DNA of 64,000 nt, from the NCBI GenBank assembly GCA_964019695.1, contig OZ026515.1, forward strand, positions 43,639,994-43,703,993, read 5' to 3'. The notes beneath the pieces are model-generated. The model searched no databases and had not been told where the DNA came from. It was given only the letters and a program-made list of their open reading frames with translations. Of this stretch, positions 12,318 to 22,809 are shown one piece after another. Source of the stretch: Loripinus fragilis. Lineage: Eukaryota; Mollusca; Bivalvia; Lucinida; Lucinidae. Position numbers and translations under genes: made by a program. Position 1 is the first letter of the stretch. Each line of letters begins with the position of its first letter.

Positions 12318-12513
12318 CAGTGGCGGATCCTGAGGGGGTTCGCTCAAACCCCCTCAACGCCGCCCATTTTTTAAATATCCTATGAAAAATGAAATAATTT
12401 GGTCACATTTTCATGGGATATTTGACAAAATTGAGATAAAATCAGCAAGGCGAACTCCCACACTTTTATACATAAGAACCCCCTTTCCAGCCTGAGAAAT
12501 CCTGGATCCTGAA
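12318..12513. mobile_element. MITE with CAGTGGCGGATCC end
   Basis: Begins CAGTGGCGGATCCTGAGGGG. The interior word CCTATGAAAAATGAAATAAT is shared with 32585-32790. The right end (CCTGGATCCTG) is a decayed inverse. Probably hAT-like, from the CAG..CTG-type ends. Confidence 0.6.
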
Positions 12514-12544
12514 TAGAATAGATTTAGATACCAAAGTCTTCTAT

Positions 12545-12740
12545 GCTGGATGATTGGCGCATGGATGTATTCTGCGTACGTAAGCAAATATTCCAATAAT
12601 TATTTGTCTTCCAATGCTCGATTATAGAGACATGGATGTACTCTGGGTACGTACTAAGACCTTCCTCATAATACTTTTAACCGTCCAACGCTGGGTTCAT
12701 AGACACATGGATGTATTCTACGTACGTACGCAGGTATTCC
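12545..12740. repeat. ~73-bp tandem repeat, 3 units
   Basis: ATGGATGTATTCT followed by GCGTACGTA recurs at 12561, 12632 and 12707 (spacing 71 and 75). Confidence 0.75.
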
Positions 12741-12774
12741 TAATAATGATTTTGATCGAGAAATATACAAATCG

Positions 12775-13345
12775 CTATTGACTTAGGAGTTTCTGTCCAT
12801 GCATGCAAAAGACTTGAAGTCTTCCACGCCTCTATTAAGGATTTGCATATATGCGCAAATAATCCAGCGCTGGTAGACTTTGTTATCCAAAATCCTTGTT
12901 AGCAATTTCTGCGCACATACGCAAAAAAACTTCCACGTCTCTATTAAGGATTTGCGTATGTGCGAAAATAATTCAGCGTTGGAAGACTTTCTTATCCAAA
13001 ATCACTCGCACGTACGAAAAAACAACAACTGCCAAGTCTCTATTAAGGCCATGCTTTGCGTATATATGCGCAAATAATTCAGCGTTGGAAGACTCTTTTA
13101 TCCAAAATCATTATTAGAAATTTATGCGCATGCAAGCAAAAATCTTCCACGTCTCTACTTAGGATTTGCGTATACATGCGCAAATAATCCAGCGTTGGAA
13201 GACTTTGTTATCCAAAATCATTACTGGGACTTTCTGCGCCTGTACGCAAAAATCTTAAACGTCTTTACTAAGGATTTGCGTATATGCGCATAAAATCCAA
13301 CAAATGATTATTATACAGAGCTCAAATAATCCAATGGTGGATGTT
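12775..13345. repeat. ~108-bp tandem repeat, ~5 units
   Basis: Units carry GGATTTGCGTATATGCGCAA, AATCCAGCGTTGGAAGAC and TTATCCAAAATCATTA at ~108-bp spacing. The unit is rich in the palindromic word TATGCGCATA and variants. Open frames here are repeat artefacts. Confidence 0.85.
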
Positions 13346-13391
13346 TTGCGCCCTGCGCAAAAACTCCGGGTATGGAATAAGTAATATACCT

Positions 13392-15550
13392 GTAGTAGCT
13401 GTCATTGGATGTAATAACTACCACTAATAGTCCCAGTAGTTGTCACAACATGTAAGTACTACCACTAGTAGACCAAGATGCTGTCACAACATGTAAGTAC
13501 TGCCACTAGTAGTCCCAGTAGCTGTCATTGGATGTAAGCATTAACACTTATAGTCTCAGTAGCTGTCACAATATGTAAGTACTACCACTCGTAGACCAAG
13601 TAGCTGTCACAAGATGTAAATACTATCACTAGTAGTCCCTGTAGCTGTCATTAGATTTAAGAAATACCACTAGTAGTCCCAGTAGCTGTTACGAGATGTG
13701 AGCACTGCCACTTATAGTCGTTGAAGCTGTCACAACATAAAAATACTGCCACTAGTAGTTTCAGGAACTCTCACAACATGTCAGTACTACCACAAGTAGT
13801 CCCAGTAGCTGCCATTAGTTCTATCTACTACCACTAGTAGTCGCAGCAGCTGTCGTTAGATGTACTTACTACTACTAGTAGTCCTGATAGCTGTCACAAT
13901 GTAAGTACTACCATCTGCAATCCCAGTAGCTGTCACAACATGTAAGTACTTCCACCATTAGTCCCAGTAGCTGCCACAGCATGTAATTCTTACCACTAAG
14001 AGTCCCAGTAACTGTCATTATATGTAAGTACTACCAGTAGTAGTTCCAGAAGCTGTCATTAGATGTAAGAACTTACACTAGAAGTCCCAGTATCTGTCAT
14101 TAAAAGTAAGTACTACCTCAAGTGGTCCCAGTAGCTTTCACAGCCTTTAAGTACTACCACTAGTAGTCCCAGTAGCTGTCATTGGATGCAAATACTACCA
14201 CTAGTAGTCCCAGGAGCTGTCACAACAGTAGTCCCAGTAGCTGTCACTAGATGTAAGTTCTACCACTAGTAGTCCCAGTAGCTGTCACAACATGTAAGTA
14301 CTACCACTAGTAGTCCCAGTAGCTGTCACTACATGTAAGTACTACCACTAGTAGTCCCAGTAGCTGTCACAACATGTAAGTACATGTACAATGTACTACC
14401 ACTAGTAGTCCTAGTAGCAGTCATTAGATGTAAGTACTACCACCAGTAGTCCCAGTAGCTGTCATTAGATGTACGTATTACCACCAGTAGTCCCAGCAGC
14501 TGTTATTAGATGTACGTATTACAACCAGTAGTCACAGTAGCTGTCATTAAATGTACGTATTACCACCAGTAGTCCCAGTAGCTGTCATTAGATGTACGTA
14601 TTACCACCAGTAGTCCCAGTAGCTGTCATTAGATGTACATACTACCACCAGTAGTCCCAGTAGCTGTCATTAGATGTACATATTACCACCAGTAGTCCCA
14701 GTAGCTGTCATTAGATGTACGGATTACCACCAGTAGACCCAGTAGCTGTCATTAGATGTACCTATTACCACCAGTAGTCCCAGTAGCTGCCATTAGATGT
14801 ACGTATTACCACCAGTAGTCCCAGTAACTGTCATTAGATGTACGTATTACCACCAGTAGTCCCAGTAGCTGTCATTAGATGTACCTATTACCACCAGTAG
14901 TCCCAGTAGCTGCCATTAGATGTACGTATTACCACCAGTAGTCCCAGTAGCTGCCATTAGATGTACATATTACCACCAGTAGTCCCAGTAACTGTCATTA
15001 GATGTACGTATTACCACCAGTAGTCCCAGTAGCTGTCATTAGATGTACGTATTACCACCAGTAGTCCCAGTAGCTGTCATTAGATGTACGTATTACCACC
15101 AGTAGTCCCAGTAGCTGTCTTTAGATGTACGTATTACCACCAGTAGTCCCAGTAACTGTCATTAGATGTACGTATTACCACCAGTAATCCCAGTAGCTGC
15201 CATTTGATGTTCGTATTACCACCAGTAGTCACAGTAGCTGTCATTAGATGTACGTATTACCACCAGTAGTCCCAGTAACTGTCATTAGATGTACGTATTA
15301 CCACCAGTAATCCCAGTAGCTGCCATTTGATGTTCGTATTACCACCAGTAGTCACAGTAGCTGTCATTAGATGTACATATTACCACCAGTAGTCCCAGTA
15401 GCTGTCATTAGATGTACATATTACCAGCAGTAGTTCCAGTAGCTGTCATTAGATGTATGTATTACCACCAGTAGTCCCAGTAGCTGTCATTAGATGTACG
15501 TATTCCAGTTGCTGTCACACCATGTCAGTACTACAACTAAGAGTCCCAGG
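13392..15550. repeat. 41-bp satellite, ~52 units
   Basis: Consensus begins AGTAGTCCCAGTAGCTGTCA and continues TTAGATGTACGTATTACCACC (41 bp). The 5' part is heterogeneous (CACAACATGTAAGTACTACC variants). The 3' part from ~14400 is nearly homogeneous. A variant trio recurs exactly 123 bp apart (15182 and 15305), a 3-unit higher-order repeat. It is not a CRISPR array, because units abut with no unique spacers. 15551-15756 holds nothing I recognise. Confidence 0.97.
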
Positions 15551-15756
15551 AGCAACACAGTGTCTCTTTGATCTTAAGTCTAATACTATACCATTGCGCT
15601 CCTATGAATGTGTAATGCGTTTCCATTGGTATAAAGTCATCCCCACCCTACCCGTACGCGATCGATCTACCATTGTTAGGCAAAGCTGGTACTCGGAAGT
15701 GGCGGGAGGGCGAGGAAGGGCCTTACAGCTCACATAGCTTTTACATACACGCATAT

Positions 15757-16722
15757 GGCCTCATCCCCGCCACGAGAGCATAGCGTCCCATAAACGGGAC
15801 ATCAGCAAAAAGTAGTTTACAAGTTATTTGTTACCACTGCCCCATTTAAGGGGAATGGCGGGGGAAATGGAAATACTTTTTAACCATGCTCTGCATTGAG
15901 GGGACCTTCCAATAGCCATTATTCCGCTTTTTACACTAAAAAACTAGAATGTCATCGCAAATCCTTACGCTAAAGTCTTTGACCCCTCCCCCCAGCACCC
16001 CCAAGTCCCACCCCAGCAACAGAATGAAAAGTATGTTCAAAATGTGGTCACCTGCTTGGAAAGGGCTCTTGGCTCTCGTTTGTGATGTCATACTTTCCCA
16101 TTGGTATCCGGGGTCAGGTGTGGTGCTTGATTGTATCGATTCCTGATCTTTGCCCTCGCACTTACTTTTTTCTATCTCTTATTTGTGAAAACACACAAAA
16201 AGTTAGGTATAAGAAATCTTTGAAATTGGCATGGTAACCGAAATTTAATGATATTTGACCTTTTGACCTCACTCCAAGGTCACCAGTTTGACCCTAGGAT
16301 GAAAGTTTTACTTGCATTCTGTTCTGCTCGTCATCCCCGCCGATTTGATATATCACATGGCCATGTTTGAAATTTTTTTTGACCCCCTGGGCACCCCCAG
16401 CGCCCCAAAGTCCCACCGCTGGGGCATGACCCGGGCTACAGAATGAAAATCCCGTCTGATATGTTTTGTATCTTTCATTTGTGAGAACACACGCAAAGTT
16501 TGGTATAAAAATCTCTGAGATTGACTTTGTAATTGAAATTAAACGATATTTGAACTTTTGACCCTTCCCCAGGGGGCGGGGGAAATGCCGTTGCACGTCC
16601 TATTTATGTGAGTAACTCACACACCAAATTTGGTTGAATTTCGTCCAGTGGTTTAGGAGGAGGTAGCATAACGGACAGACGGCGGATATCCCCTTCGCTT
16701 TTTTAAAAAAAGCGTGGGGATA
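15757..16722 (-). mobile_element. Pearl/Helentron-like non-autonomous element
   Basis: Read on the - strand, it opens with TTATCCCCACGCTTTTTTTA folding against AAAAAAGCGAAGGGG. Then come GTCCGTTATGCTACCTCC, two diverged ~320-bp core repeats (each with a GGTCAAATATC, AATTTC, AAAGATTT, TTTGTGTGTT series) and a terminal TGGCGGGGATGAGGCC. The subterminal inversion of the C-rich start and G-rich end plus internal core repeats matches Helentron-associated elements. No replicase or helicase is coded. Confidence 0.6.
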
Positions 16723-17319
16723 ATCACTTGCGTGGGAAAGCAATGTGTTTTTGAATTGTTCATTATCGCAGCTATCCCCTCATCCCGGTAGTTGGTATAG
16801 GGAGATGTGTGGGTGCATAAAGTTCAAGTCAGAGATGTGACCTGCATAACGGCACAAGTTTTTAATAAAGATCACTGGTCAGGGCCTGCTCTGTTTGTTA
16901 TCGTAAATGCTATATTAAACGGCTTAAATAATTTGGATAATATTTAAACAACATGTGTGATGGGCACGCGGTCGTCTGCATGCGCGATCTAGAAATATTT
17001 GTCTGGGGTGGGGGAGGGGGTGGGGAGCCCGCTTCAACTGAGAAAGGTCGGTATTTTTTATATATCGTGTCTCGTGGAAAGGTCCGTACCAGTATTCCTA
17101 TGGAAACCTACAGCACTTGTGATTTTCGAGGTGGGGAGAGGGTCCGCTCATTAACTGATTTACAAGGGGGGGGGGGGGGGGGGGTTGTTCCATTACTTGT
17201 CGTGGGGTCGTATCAGTACAGTATTCCTATGGAAAGCTATAGCACTTGTAATTTTTCAGGAGGGGAGGGGTCTTCTCTCTGAATCCGCCAATGATATGTA
17301 CCCCTGTAATGATGTAGCA
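16723..17319. other. No gene; G-rich repeat remnants
   Basis: 16970-17290 has G-runs (up to ~19 G at 17166) and two diverged direct copies of GTATTCCTATGGAAA, CTATAGCACTTGTAATTTTC. These resemble the interior of the elements at 18828-19105 and 19985-20269. The 109-codon frame reads through low-complexity G-rich DNA and is not supported. Confidence 0.6.
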
Positions 17320-17946
17320 TATCTTTTCAAGATACACCGGTTCCGTCAAATTATTTTAATGATTTCATGATCGATTCCTGTTGCCCCAGAATGTATTTGT
17401 ACTGTCAGAATTGAGATTGCATGTAATCTCGCTCCTCTTCCCCACAAACTCCCCCCTCCCCCAATATCCCTCCCCAACGGCCCAAGCACGTGCTTAAGAA
17501 TTACGTACGTTGTAAGTTTCCGATATACCACATTATAATAATAATTGGCCTCTGTCTTCGGTGTTTGCAAACAACAAAGGCGCAGTGTCTTTGTTATTTG
17601 CTTATTGAGAAAAATTATATATAAACTTGCTACAACCGAACTTTCAATTTTCTAGCTAGTATCTGTAAGCAGAGGAGACTAGTTTGAGTCTCGTTTTGTC
17701 AGAAACCCCGAAGACAGGTTTTGTCGCGACGAGGCCCAAATTTAATTATTATAATATAGCCTGCCGAGAAAGTCTGCTAAACTGGTCTATTATGTCAATC
17801 TGGCAGCGTGGGGCGTAAGAGAGCACCATAAGTATTGTTTACAAATACAATTTCTCTTAGAGGCAGAAAGGCATATTTTACAGTACCGGGAATTAGTGTA
17901 AATATAGAGGTCATGTAGCAGTTATCTTTCTTGTTTTCCTTAAAGA
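17320..17946. repeat. Inverted-repeat block B (right)
   Basis: Inverted partner of 11267-11672, carrying ~180-250 bp extra at ~17540-17740. That insertion includes GAAACCCCGAAGACAGGTTT, which resembles GGAAACCCCGTAGGCAGG at 19566. Confidence 0.8.
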
Positions 17947-18345
17947 ACGCTTGATCTAAGCGCGAAGTACTGGTTAACTTGTGCTGGGAAAAAGTGTGGA
18001 AAGTGAACTGGCCGTCCCTACATTGCCATAGCTGTTGACTGGGGTGTAAAGTTTAAACAACAAAAAAAATAGTGATTTGCTTTCTTCAAAACTATGAACA
18101 CCACGGGAGTACACATGTCCGTGCACTTATTTGTTTATGTAGGCTTTGTTGTAGCGTAGAAGCTAGAGATATTCTACTCGCCAAACAATGCTCAGTCTGC
18201 TTCGATGCGTATCTGATCTGCACCTTTGCGCTCATACTAAAGGTGACAAGAAGTACACTGACCAGACGCGTATATGATCTGCTCTTTTGCTTTTTGTGTA
18301 TACTGGAGGTCAGTGGACCAGCGTCCGCATTTGCATATTTGATCT
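17947..18345. other. No feature seen
   Basis: Unassigned DNA. A 138-codon frame starting at 18072 crosses into the MITE at 18346 and shows no domain, so I do not call it. Confidence 0.4.
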
Positions 18346-18587
18346 ATGAGGCTTGTATAGGGGTTTTAGGGATACAGGATATTTGTCATTTTACTTCCAG
18401 GGATATAGGATACTATCCATTTTACTTCCAGGGATATGGGATACTTGGTTCAATATTTTCATTACTTCCAGGGATATTGAAAATTTAGGAAAAATAATTA
18501 TGGGGATATTTGCCGATTTATAAGGGATATTTGCCTGTTTACTTCAAGGGATATGGGATATTTGGTACCCCCCTATACAAGCCTCAT
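18346..18587. mobile_element. MITE with ATGAGGCTTGTATAGGGG ends
   Basis: Perfect 18-bp inverted ends (ATGAGGCTTGTATAGGGG and its inverse). The interior repeats ACTTCCAGGGATATGGGATA about five times. Confidence 0.85.
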
Positions 18588-19130
18588 CTATTAAAGATAT
18601 GCTGTCTATGTAGCGAGAAACGTTGTACATTGTATTGTTGAAATTTCAAAAAATCATAAATACGTTGTTTGACCTTTCACATTGAGAAGACAAATGCACA
18701 TCTTTTGATGAGATGGTAGGGGCCTGATGCGTATTTTAACAATAATCAAGGTTGGCCAGCTATGGATACAGATCTGTATCCCTAGCCTAGCGGGCTAGAG
18801 GTGCGGATCCATATTCCTAGCCACAAAATGCGCGGATCCAGAAAGTTTGTTCAGAGGGGTGCAACTCTGACAAACTTCTCTTTTTTAGTTGATGAGGGGA
18901 GATGGGGCACAAATACTCTAAAAGCGGGCAATCATCGGCTCCCCAGCGGAACGCCATCTAACTGATGTTTTGCTAGCGGACCGATGATGGCCCAACAATG
19001 AATACTGGCTTGGTAGTTAGCTTTGATTTTCCAGAGGATTCGGACCAAAAACCCTGAAGCTTTATGATTTTCCAGGGGGGTCCGGACCCCCTGTCCCCCT
19101 ATGGAATTAAACTTCAACTAACAAAAATAA
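18588..19130. other. No gene; GGATCC-family remnants
   Basis: 18770-18850 repeats GCGGATCCATATTCCTAGCC-like words. 18828-19105 runs from GCGCGGATCCAGAAAG to GGTCCGGACCCCCTGTCCCC and resembles 19985-20269, so it is probably a decayed copy of that element. Confidence 0.5.
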
Positions 19131-19355
19131 TTGAGCCACAACATGAAATTTCCATCAATGTGAAATATGCGACTGGAAAAGGCTCAAATCAATCGCGCAA
19201 AGACATACGCGCAGTCTGATCAGAACCTTTCTTAAATTTATTTGACTATTAAGCTACTGACAGACAAGCATTTGACTGTTCTAAGCTTGAAAGGAGACTG
19301 CACAGGCTCGCCTGAGTCTATTCATGTTAGAAAGCCAAATTGTTGGAAGTCACAA
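19131..19355 (+). mobile_element. MITE, family a
   Basis: Begins TTGAGCCACAACATGAAATT, has an internal GCGCAGTCTGATCAGA, and ends TTGTTGGAAGTCAC. The 5' TIR has drifted (TCCATCAATGTG for TCCAACAATGTG). Confidence 0.75.
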
Positions 19356-19592
19356 TTAGTTTGTAAGATAAGGTAATTCCGGCAAAAAGATATATATAAA
19401 TGCGGCAAAATCGATCAAGTGGCTGCAACATATTATCACACTCGGGTTAACCGAAAAGAACGTTTTATCCTCTTATTAAATTTACATGTCAAATAAATTT
19501 GAGGCAGGATGAAAATCACGCTAATTTAATATAAGAGTTGACGAGTTAAACAGCTGGCATGGTGGAAACCCCGTAGGCAGGTTTTCTCGCCT

Positions 19593-19850
19593 ATGAAGGT
19601 GTGAAAATTCTAAAATTTGACATTTTATGACAGGATGTTAATAAATTTATGTGTATTGTACCAGTATGACAAAATATTTATTGCTGTCAGAAATACTCAA
19701 TTAAGCAACCATCAGATAACTTTGACTAAATTCTAAATATAAGTTTAGCTTTTATTGAGCTGCAGAATTTTTCCCAGTTCTTATTTCCTCAAAACATTGT
19801 TACAATGGATATATTTATGGATATTCTTGGAAACGGGTCAGTATAGATGG
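19593..19850. repeat. Inverted-repeat block C (right)
   Basis: Inverted partner of 11985-12258. It lies outside block B here, but inside block B on the left side, so the order of B and C is not that of a simple palindrome. Confidence 0.8.
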
Positions 19851-19984
19851 AGAGTTTTATAGTTATTATTTAATAGTCGCATTTATAGAAGACTCTTACT
19901 AATTATACACTTTGAAATGTCGTAAAAGGAATAAAAGACATTAATGATATAAGAAGCGAATAGACTGTGCTAGTACATTCATTC

Positions 19985-20269
19985 ATGCGCGGATCCAGGA
20001 ATTTTCGTCAGGGGGGTGGGGGGGGGGAGTCCAGGTCAGTCTGACAACTTTTTTTTTAGTCCTCAGCTTATTTTACAGGAGTCAAATGGTCAATTTCAAA
20101 GAAACCTTTCATTTTTCAAGGTTCGAGAGGGGGTCCAACATTTTCCAGGGGGTCCAACTTTTTCCAGGGGGGGGGGGGGTCCAATTGCTTATCCCCTATT
20201 GAAACTCATATAACTTGTGATTTTCCAGGGGGGGGGGGTCCGGACCCCTGTCCCCCTCTGGATCCGCAC
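19985..20269. mobile_element. G-rich MITE with GCGGATCCAG ends
   Basis: Left GCGCGGATCCAGGAATTT and right CCCCTCTGGATCCGCAC are inverted relatives. The interior has repeated GGGGGGTCCAA and long G-runs, so assembly here may be unreliable. Confidence 0.7.
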
Positions 20270-20457
20270 TTGTTCATTTAAAGCTTGATATTTGGCCTTA
20301 TTGTTCACATACAGCGTTAGTTTGGGTTTCTTAAAACGAGGCTAAGGTTTTGGACGTGTAAGCTTGGTTGCGATGAGCCCATGAAGGAAGAAAATCGCAA
20401 AACAAGACAATTTAAGGCTGACCTTTGTAACGAGGATTTTGATTGGCTAATATATCG

Positions 20458-20852
20458 AATTATGGTATATGACATAATTAATTATGGTACATACCATAAT
20501 TAATTATGGTATATACCATAATTAATTATAGTATATGACATAATTAATTATGATATATACCATATTTATTTGATTTATTAAAGCATATGCTATAATTTGC
20601 TATTTGAGGCGCACCAAAAGGGTCATAAGTTTGAATTATGGTATATATCATAATTAATTATGGCATATACCATAATTAATTATGGTATATGACATAATTA
20701 ATTATGGTATATGACATAATTAATTATGGTATATACCATAATTAATTATGGTACATACTATAATAATTATGGTATGTACTTTAATTAATTATGTCATATA
20801 CCATAATTAATTATGTCATATACCATAATTAATTATGTCATATACCATAATT
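20458..20852. repeat. AT-palindrome array (block A, right)
   Basis: Same ATTATGGTATATACCATAAT units as 10940-11210, in inverse order. It is flanked by CATCTTTTTGCTCCTTTCGG, the reverse complement of the left flank of the other array. Confidence 0.9.
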
Positions 20853-20929
20853 CATCTTTTTGCTCCTTTCGGTACACCATACATATCGAGGTCTCAATAT
20901 ATATGAGGTTTGGTGGATCTGTTTGTTTT

Positions 20930-21065
20930 TTGTCAACATTTGGCATATCCCTAAAATAGATCCAAGTATCCCGTATCCCTTTAAATATTTACAATAGTAT
21001 CCCATATCCCTTTAATTTTTTGGCCAATATCCCTGTATCCCTAAAAACTCTTCCAGGGCCTCTTG
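20930..21065. repeat. GTATCCCATATCCCT-type element, right part
   Basis: Three GTATCCC.TATCCCTTTAA words end in ACTCTTCCAGGGCCTC. The complete family member is at 57751-57998; only the right half is present here. 21066-21453 shows nothing I recognise. Confidence 0.65.
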
Positions 21066-21453
21066 GAGAATTCTGAACGCACTATTTGTCTACGCCCATG
21101 AAAAAAAAATCGGATAAATTGTTAGACGTATGTTTACAGTAGCACCGCTAGTGCTTTTTTGCATGAAGAAGATTTTAAAAGAGGTAGTTTGTTCATTGTT
21201 ACACAATAAATGTACTGTCTCTGGATCGATTTAGCTTATAATCCATTAAGACTATCTCTTGCTGTTCCACAATCAGTGACAACCATGAAACATCGGTAAA
21301 ATCACATGAATTTATTGCCGTTCGTTTAAGTGACCGTCAGTCACTAGTAGTCGGAAAATGAAAACTGACCTACCTGATACACTTTAAACCAATTCAAAAT
21401 ATCACTCTACAGTGATTGCCACATGTGTTTCAACCTTATGGTCTAAGCTTAGG

Positions 21454-21625
21454 AAGTGTGGTAGCTCAGTGGTTAGCGCTCTTGCCTCTGGTGCTAGAGG
21501 ACACAGGTTCGATCCCGCTCGCGGCGAGGACTATGTTCCAACAGGGATGACACTAGATAAATGCACCGTCCTTCCGATCAGGATGTTAATTGGATGTCCC
21601 CTGTGCAGTGAAATTTTGGGTACTG
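21454..21625 (+). mobile_element. tRNA-derived SINE
   Basis: The head has an A box (TAGCTCAGTGGTTAG) and a B box (GGTTCGATCCC at 21506-21516) at tRNA-like spacing. A conserved-looking body, CCGTCCTTCCGATCAGGATG then TTAATTGGATGTCCC, follows. That body resembles the central region shared by many marine-invertebrate SINEs (recollection, unchecked). Confidence 0.75.
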
Positions 21626-21626
21626 G

Positions 21627-21730
21627 TCAACTCGTACCTAAGTCAACTCGTACCTTAGTCAACTCATACCCATTTTTGGTCAACTCGTACCATAGTCAAC
21701 TCGTACCTAAGTCAACTCGTACTTTAGTTT
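21627..21730. repeat. CAACTCGTACC minisatellite
   Basis: Six GTCAACTCGTACC(TT/TA)A units of ~15-19 bp. The inverted counterpart lies at 26460-26545. Confidence 0.85.
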
Positions 21731-21774
21731 ATTTATAATAGTATATGTGATAGTTTTTAGCAAAGTAAAGGAGA

Positions 21775-21784
21775 AAGATGGCGG
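21775..21784 (+). promoter_or_regulatory. AAGATGGCGG promoter/initiator motif
   Basis: AAGATGGCGG matches the YY1-type motif commonly found just downstream of transcription starts in animal genes. It lies 49 nt before the MYND gene ATG. The role is inferred from position and motif only; there is no TATA box at the expected place. Confidence 0.45.
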
Positions 21785-21816
21785 ATCGAGTGGACGTAGA
21801 TTTCGCGCCACCGTGA
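21778..21816 (+). promoter_or_regulatory. 12-codon upstream ORF
   Basis: An ATG inside the AAGATGGCGG motif opens a frame of 12 sense codons ending TGA at 21814-21816, 16 nt before the MYND gene start. If transcription begins upstream of it, ribosomes would meet this frame first, which could reduce translation of the main ORF. Confidence 0.4.
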
Positions 21817-21832
21817 TTTTTGGATATTAATA

Positions 21833-22546
21833 ATGGAAGGATTGCCCAGTGTTATACCGAAATCGATCGTGGAAGTTCTAAACAGGCTGGAGAACGATGA
21901 AGACAACCTATTCTCGTGGAAACTCACGCGGAGTCAGGACAAATTCTCATTAACTGTCAGCTGCAAACTTCCCGCCAAAACTCCCAACAAAGCAAAGGAC
22001 AACAACAAGGTAACCGGACGTACTACTGTGAAACCAGTAAAGAGACGTCGTCGGAAGAAGAACAGATCTCCCTCTGCGTTGGCTCGTTCTAGGAAGAGAC
22101 ACGCGCGGTTCCTGGAAAAGAAGTTAGCTGGAAAACCAGATTTGGCTTCACCAGAAGAGGACCAGCAGGATTCGGATAATTCTCTGTGTGTAAAGGAACT
22201 GGAAAATACCAGTCTTTCTTGTGGTAGTAACAGTGACCTGGTGTCTTCGGAAAATCCAACACCAAGTCCAATTTCTGATCCTGACCTGTTAGTGTTACAC
22301 GAACAGGCAATTCTTCGTGAATTTCTGGACACTATTGATAGTGACGATAGTGACGACGATGTGAGCAGTGTATATAGTGTTTGTTCAAACTGTAAGCATC
22401 CAGCCAAAAAAGGAGAGGACCTTAAACGTTGTTCGCGCTGTCATATAACCCGCTACTGTAGCGTTGAGTGCCAGAGGAAAGATTGGGACTTTCACCGATT
22501 TGCTTGTGCGGTTGTGGCCAAGAAGTCGGACACTGTGAAAGCTTGA
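21833..22546 (+). CDS. Intronless MYND-type zinc-finger protein
   Basis: 237 codons in one exon; the ATG has A at -3 and G at +4. The C-terminus is a complete MYND finger: C184, C187, C200, C203, C209, C213, H221, C225, with the family's CxxC...CxxC...CxxxC...HxxxC spacing and the RYCSxECQRxDW-like core. MYND fingers bind zinc and usually dock proline-rich partner peptides. The N-terminal ~45 residues (PKSIVEVLNRLENDE, SWKLTRSQDKFSLTVSC) look like a small folded domain I cannot name. A very basic stretch follows (70-97: KRRRRKKNRSPSALARSRKR), probably nuclear or nucleic-acid binding, and then an acidic run (DSDDSDDD, 169-176). Single-exon genes with this N-terminal-plus-basic-linker plan occur as multigene families in marine invertebrates (recollection). 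The single exon may mean a retrocopy origin. A 157-codon frame on the opposite strand is its antisense shadow. Confidence 0.85.
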   Translation: MEGLPSVIPKSIVEVLNRLENDEDNLFSWKLTRSQDKFSLTVSCKLPAKTPNKAKDNNKVTGRTTVKPVKRRRRKKNRSPSALARSRKRHARFLEKKLAGKPDLASPEEDQQDSDNSLCVKELENTSLSCGSNSDLVSSENPTPSPISDPDLLVLHEQAILREFLDTIDSDDSDDDVSSVYSVCSNCKHPAKKGEDLKRCSRCHITRYCSVECQRKDWDFHRFACAVVAKKSDTVKA

Positions 22547-22809
22547 TTCTCTACCACAAGGACCTGTACATATTTTTTTTTTAAAGTTTCACACGTTACT
22601 ATTTTCTACAGTAGATCTAGTTTAATTAGTTACATTTATTAACACTAACATTACTACGCCGAAAGGTGGTGCGCCTATAAACGGGCGGAACATACATACG
22701 AAAGAAAGAAAGAAAGAAAGCAATTATCTTAGTACGTTAATCATGTCAAAAGCAAAATGATAAGTTTTGTTACGACTTAGGCAAATTCTGCACCTAAATA
22801 CATGTAACC
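22547..22809. other. 3' flank with (AAAG)n
   Basis: GGGCGGAACATACATACG is followed by ~5 AAAG repeats (22700-22720), a typical tail of a degenerate interspersed repeat. I see no canonical AATAAA near the MYND gene stop. Confidence 0.6.

Noticed and set aside
13392..15550. Possible CRISPR array
   Set aside because: The 41-bp units abut directly with no unique spacers, and the DNA is eukaryotic.
18072..18488. 138-codon Cys/Leu-rich frame
   Set aside because: It runs into the repeated interior of a TIR element and has no recognisable domain.
21454..21530. Functional tRNA gene
   Set aside because: The tRNA-like part continues into a SINE body and the 5' and 3' ends do not pair as an acceptor stem.
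21934..22407. 157-codon frame on the - strand
   Set aside because: Antisense shadow of the MYND gene, whose zinc-finger pattern fixes the coding strand.
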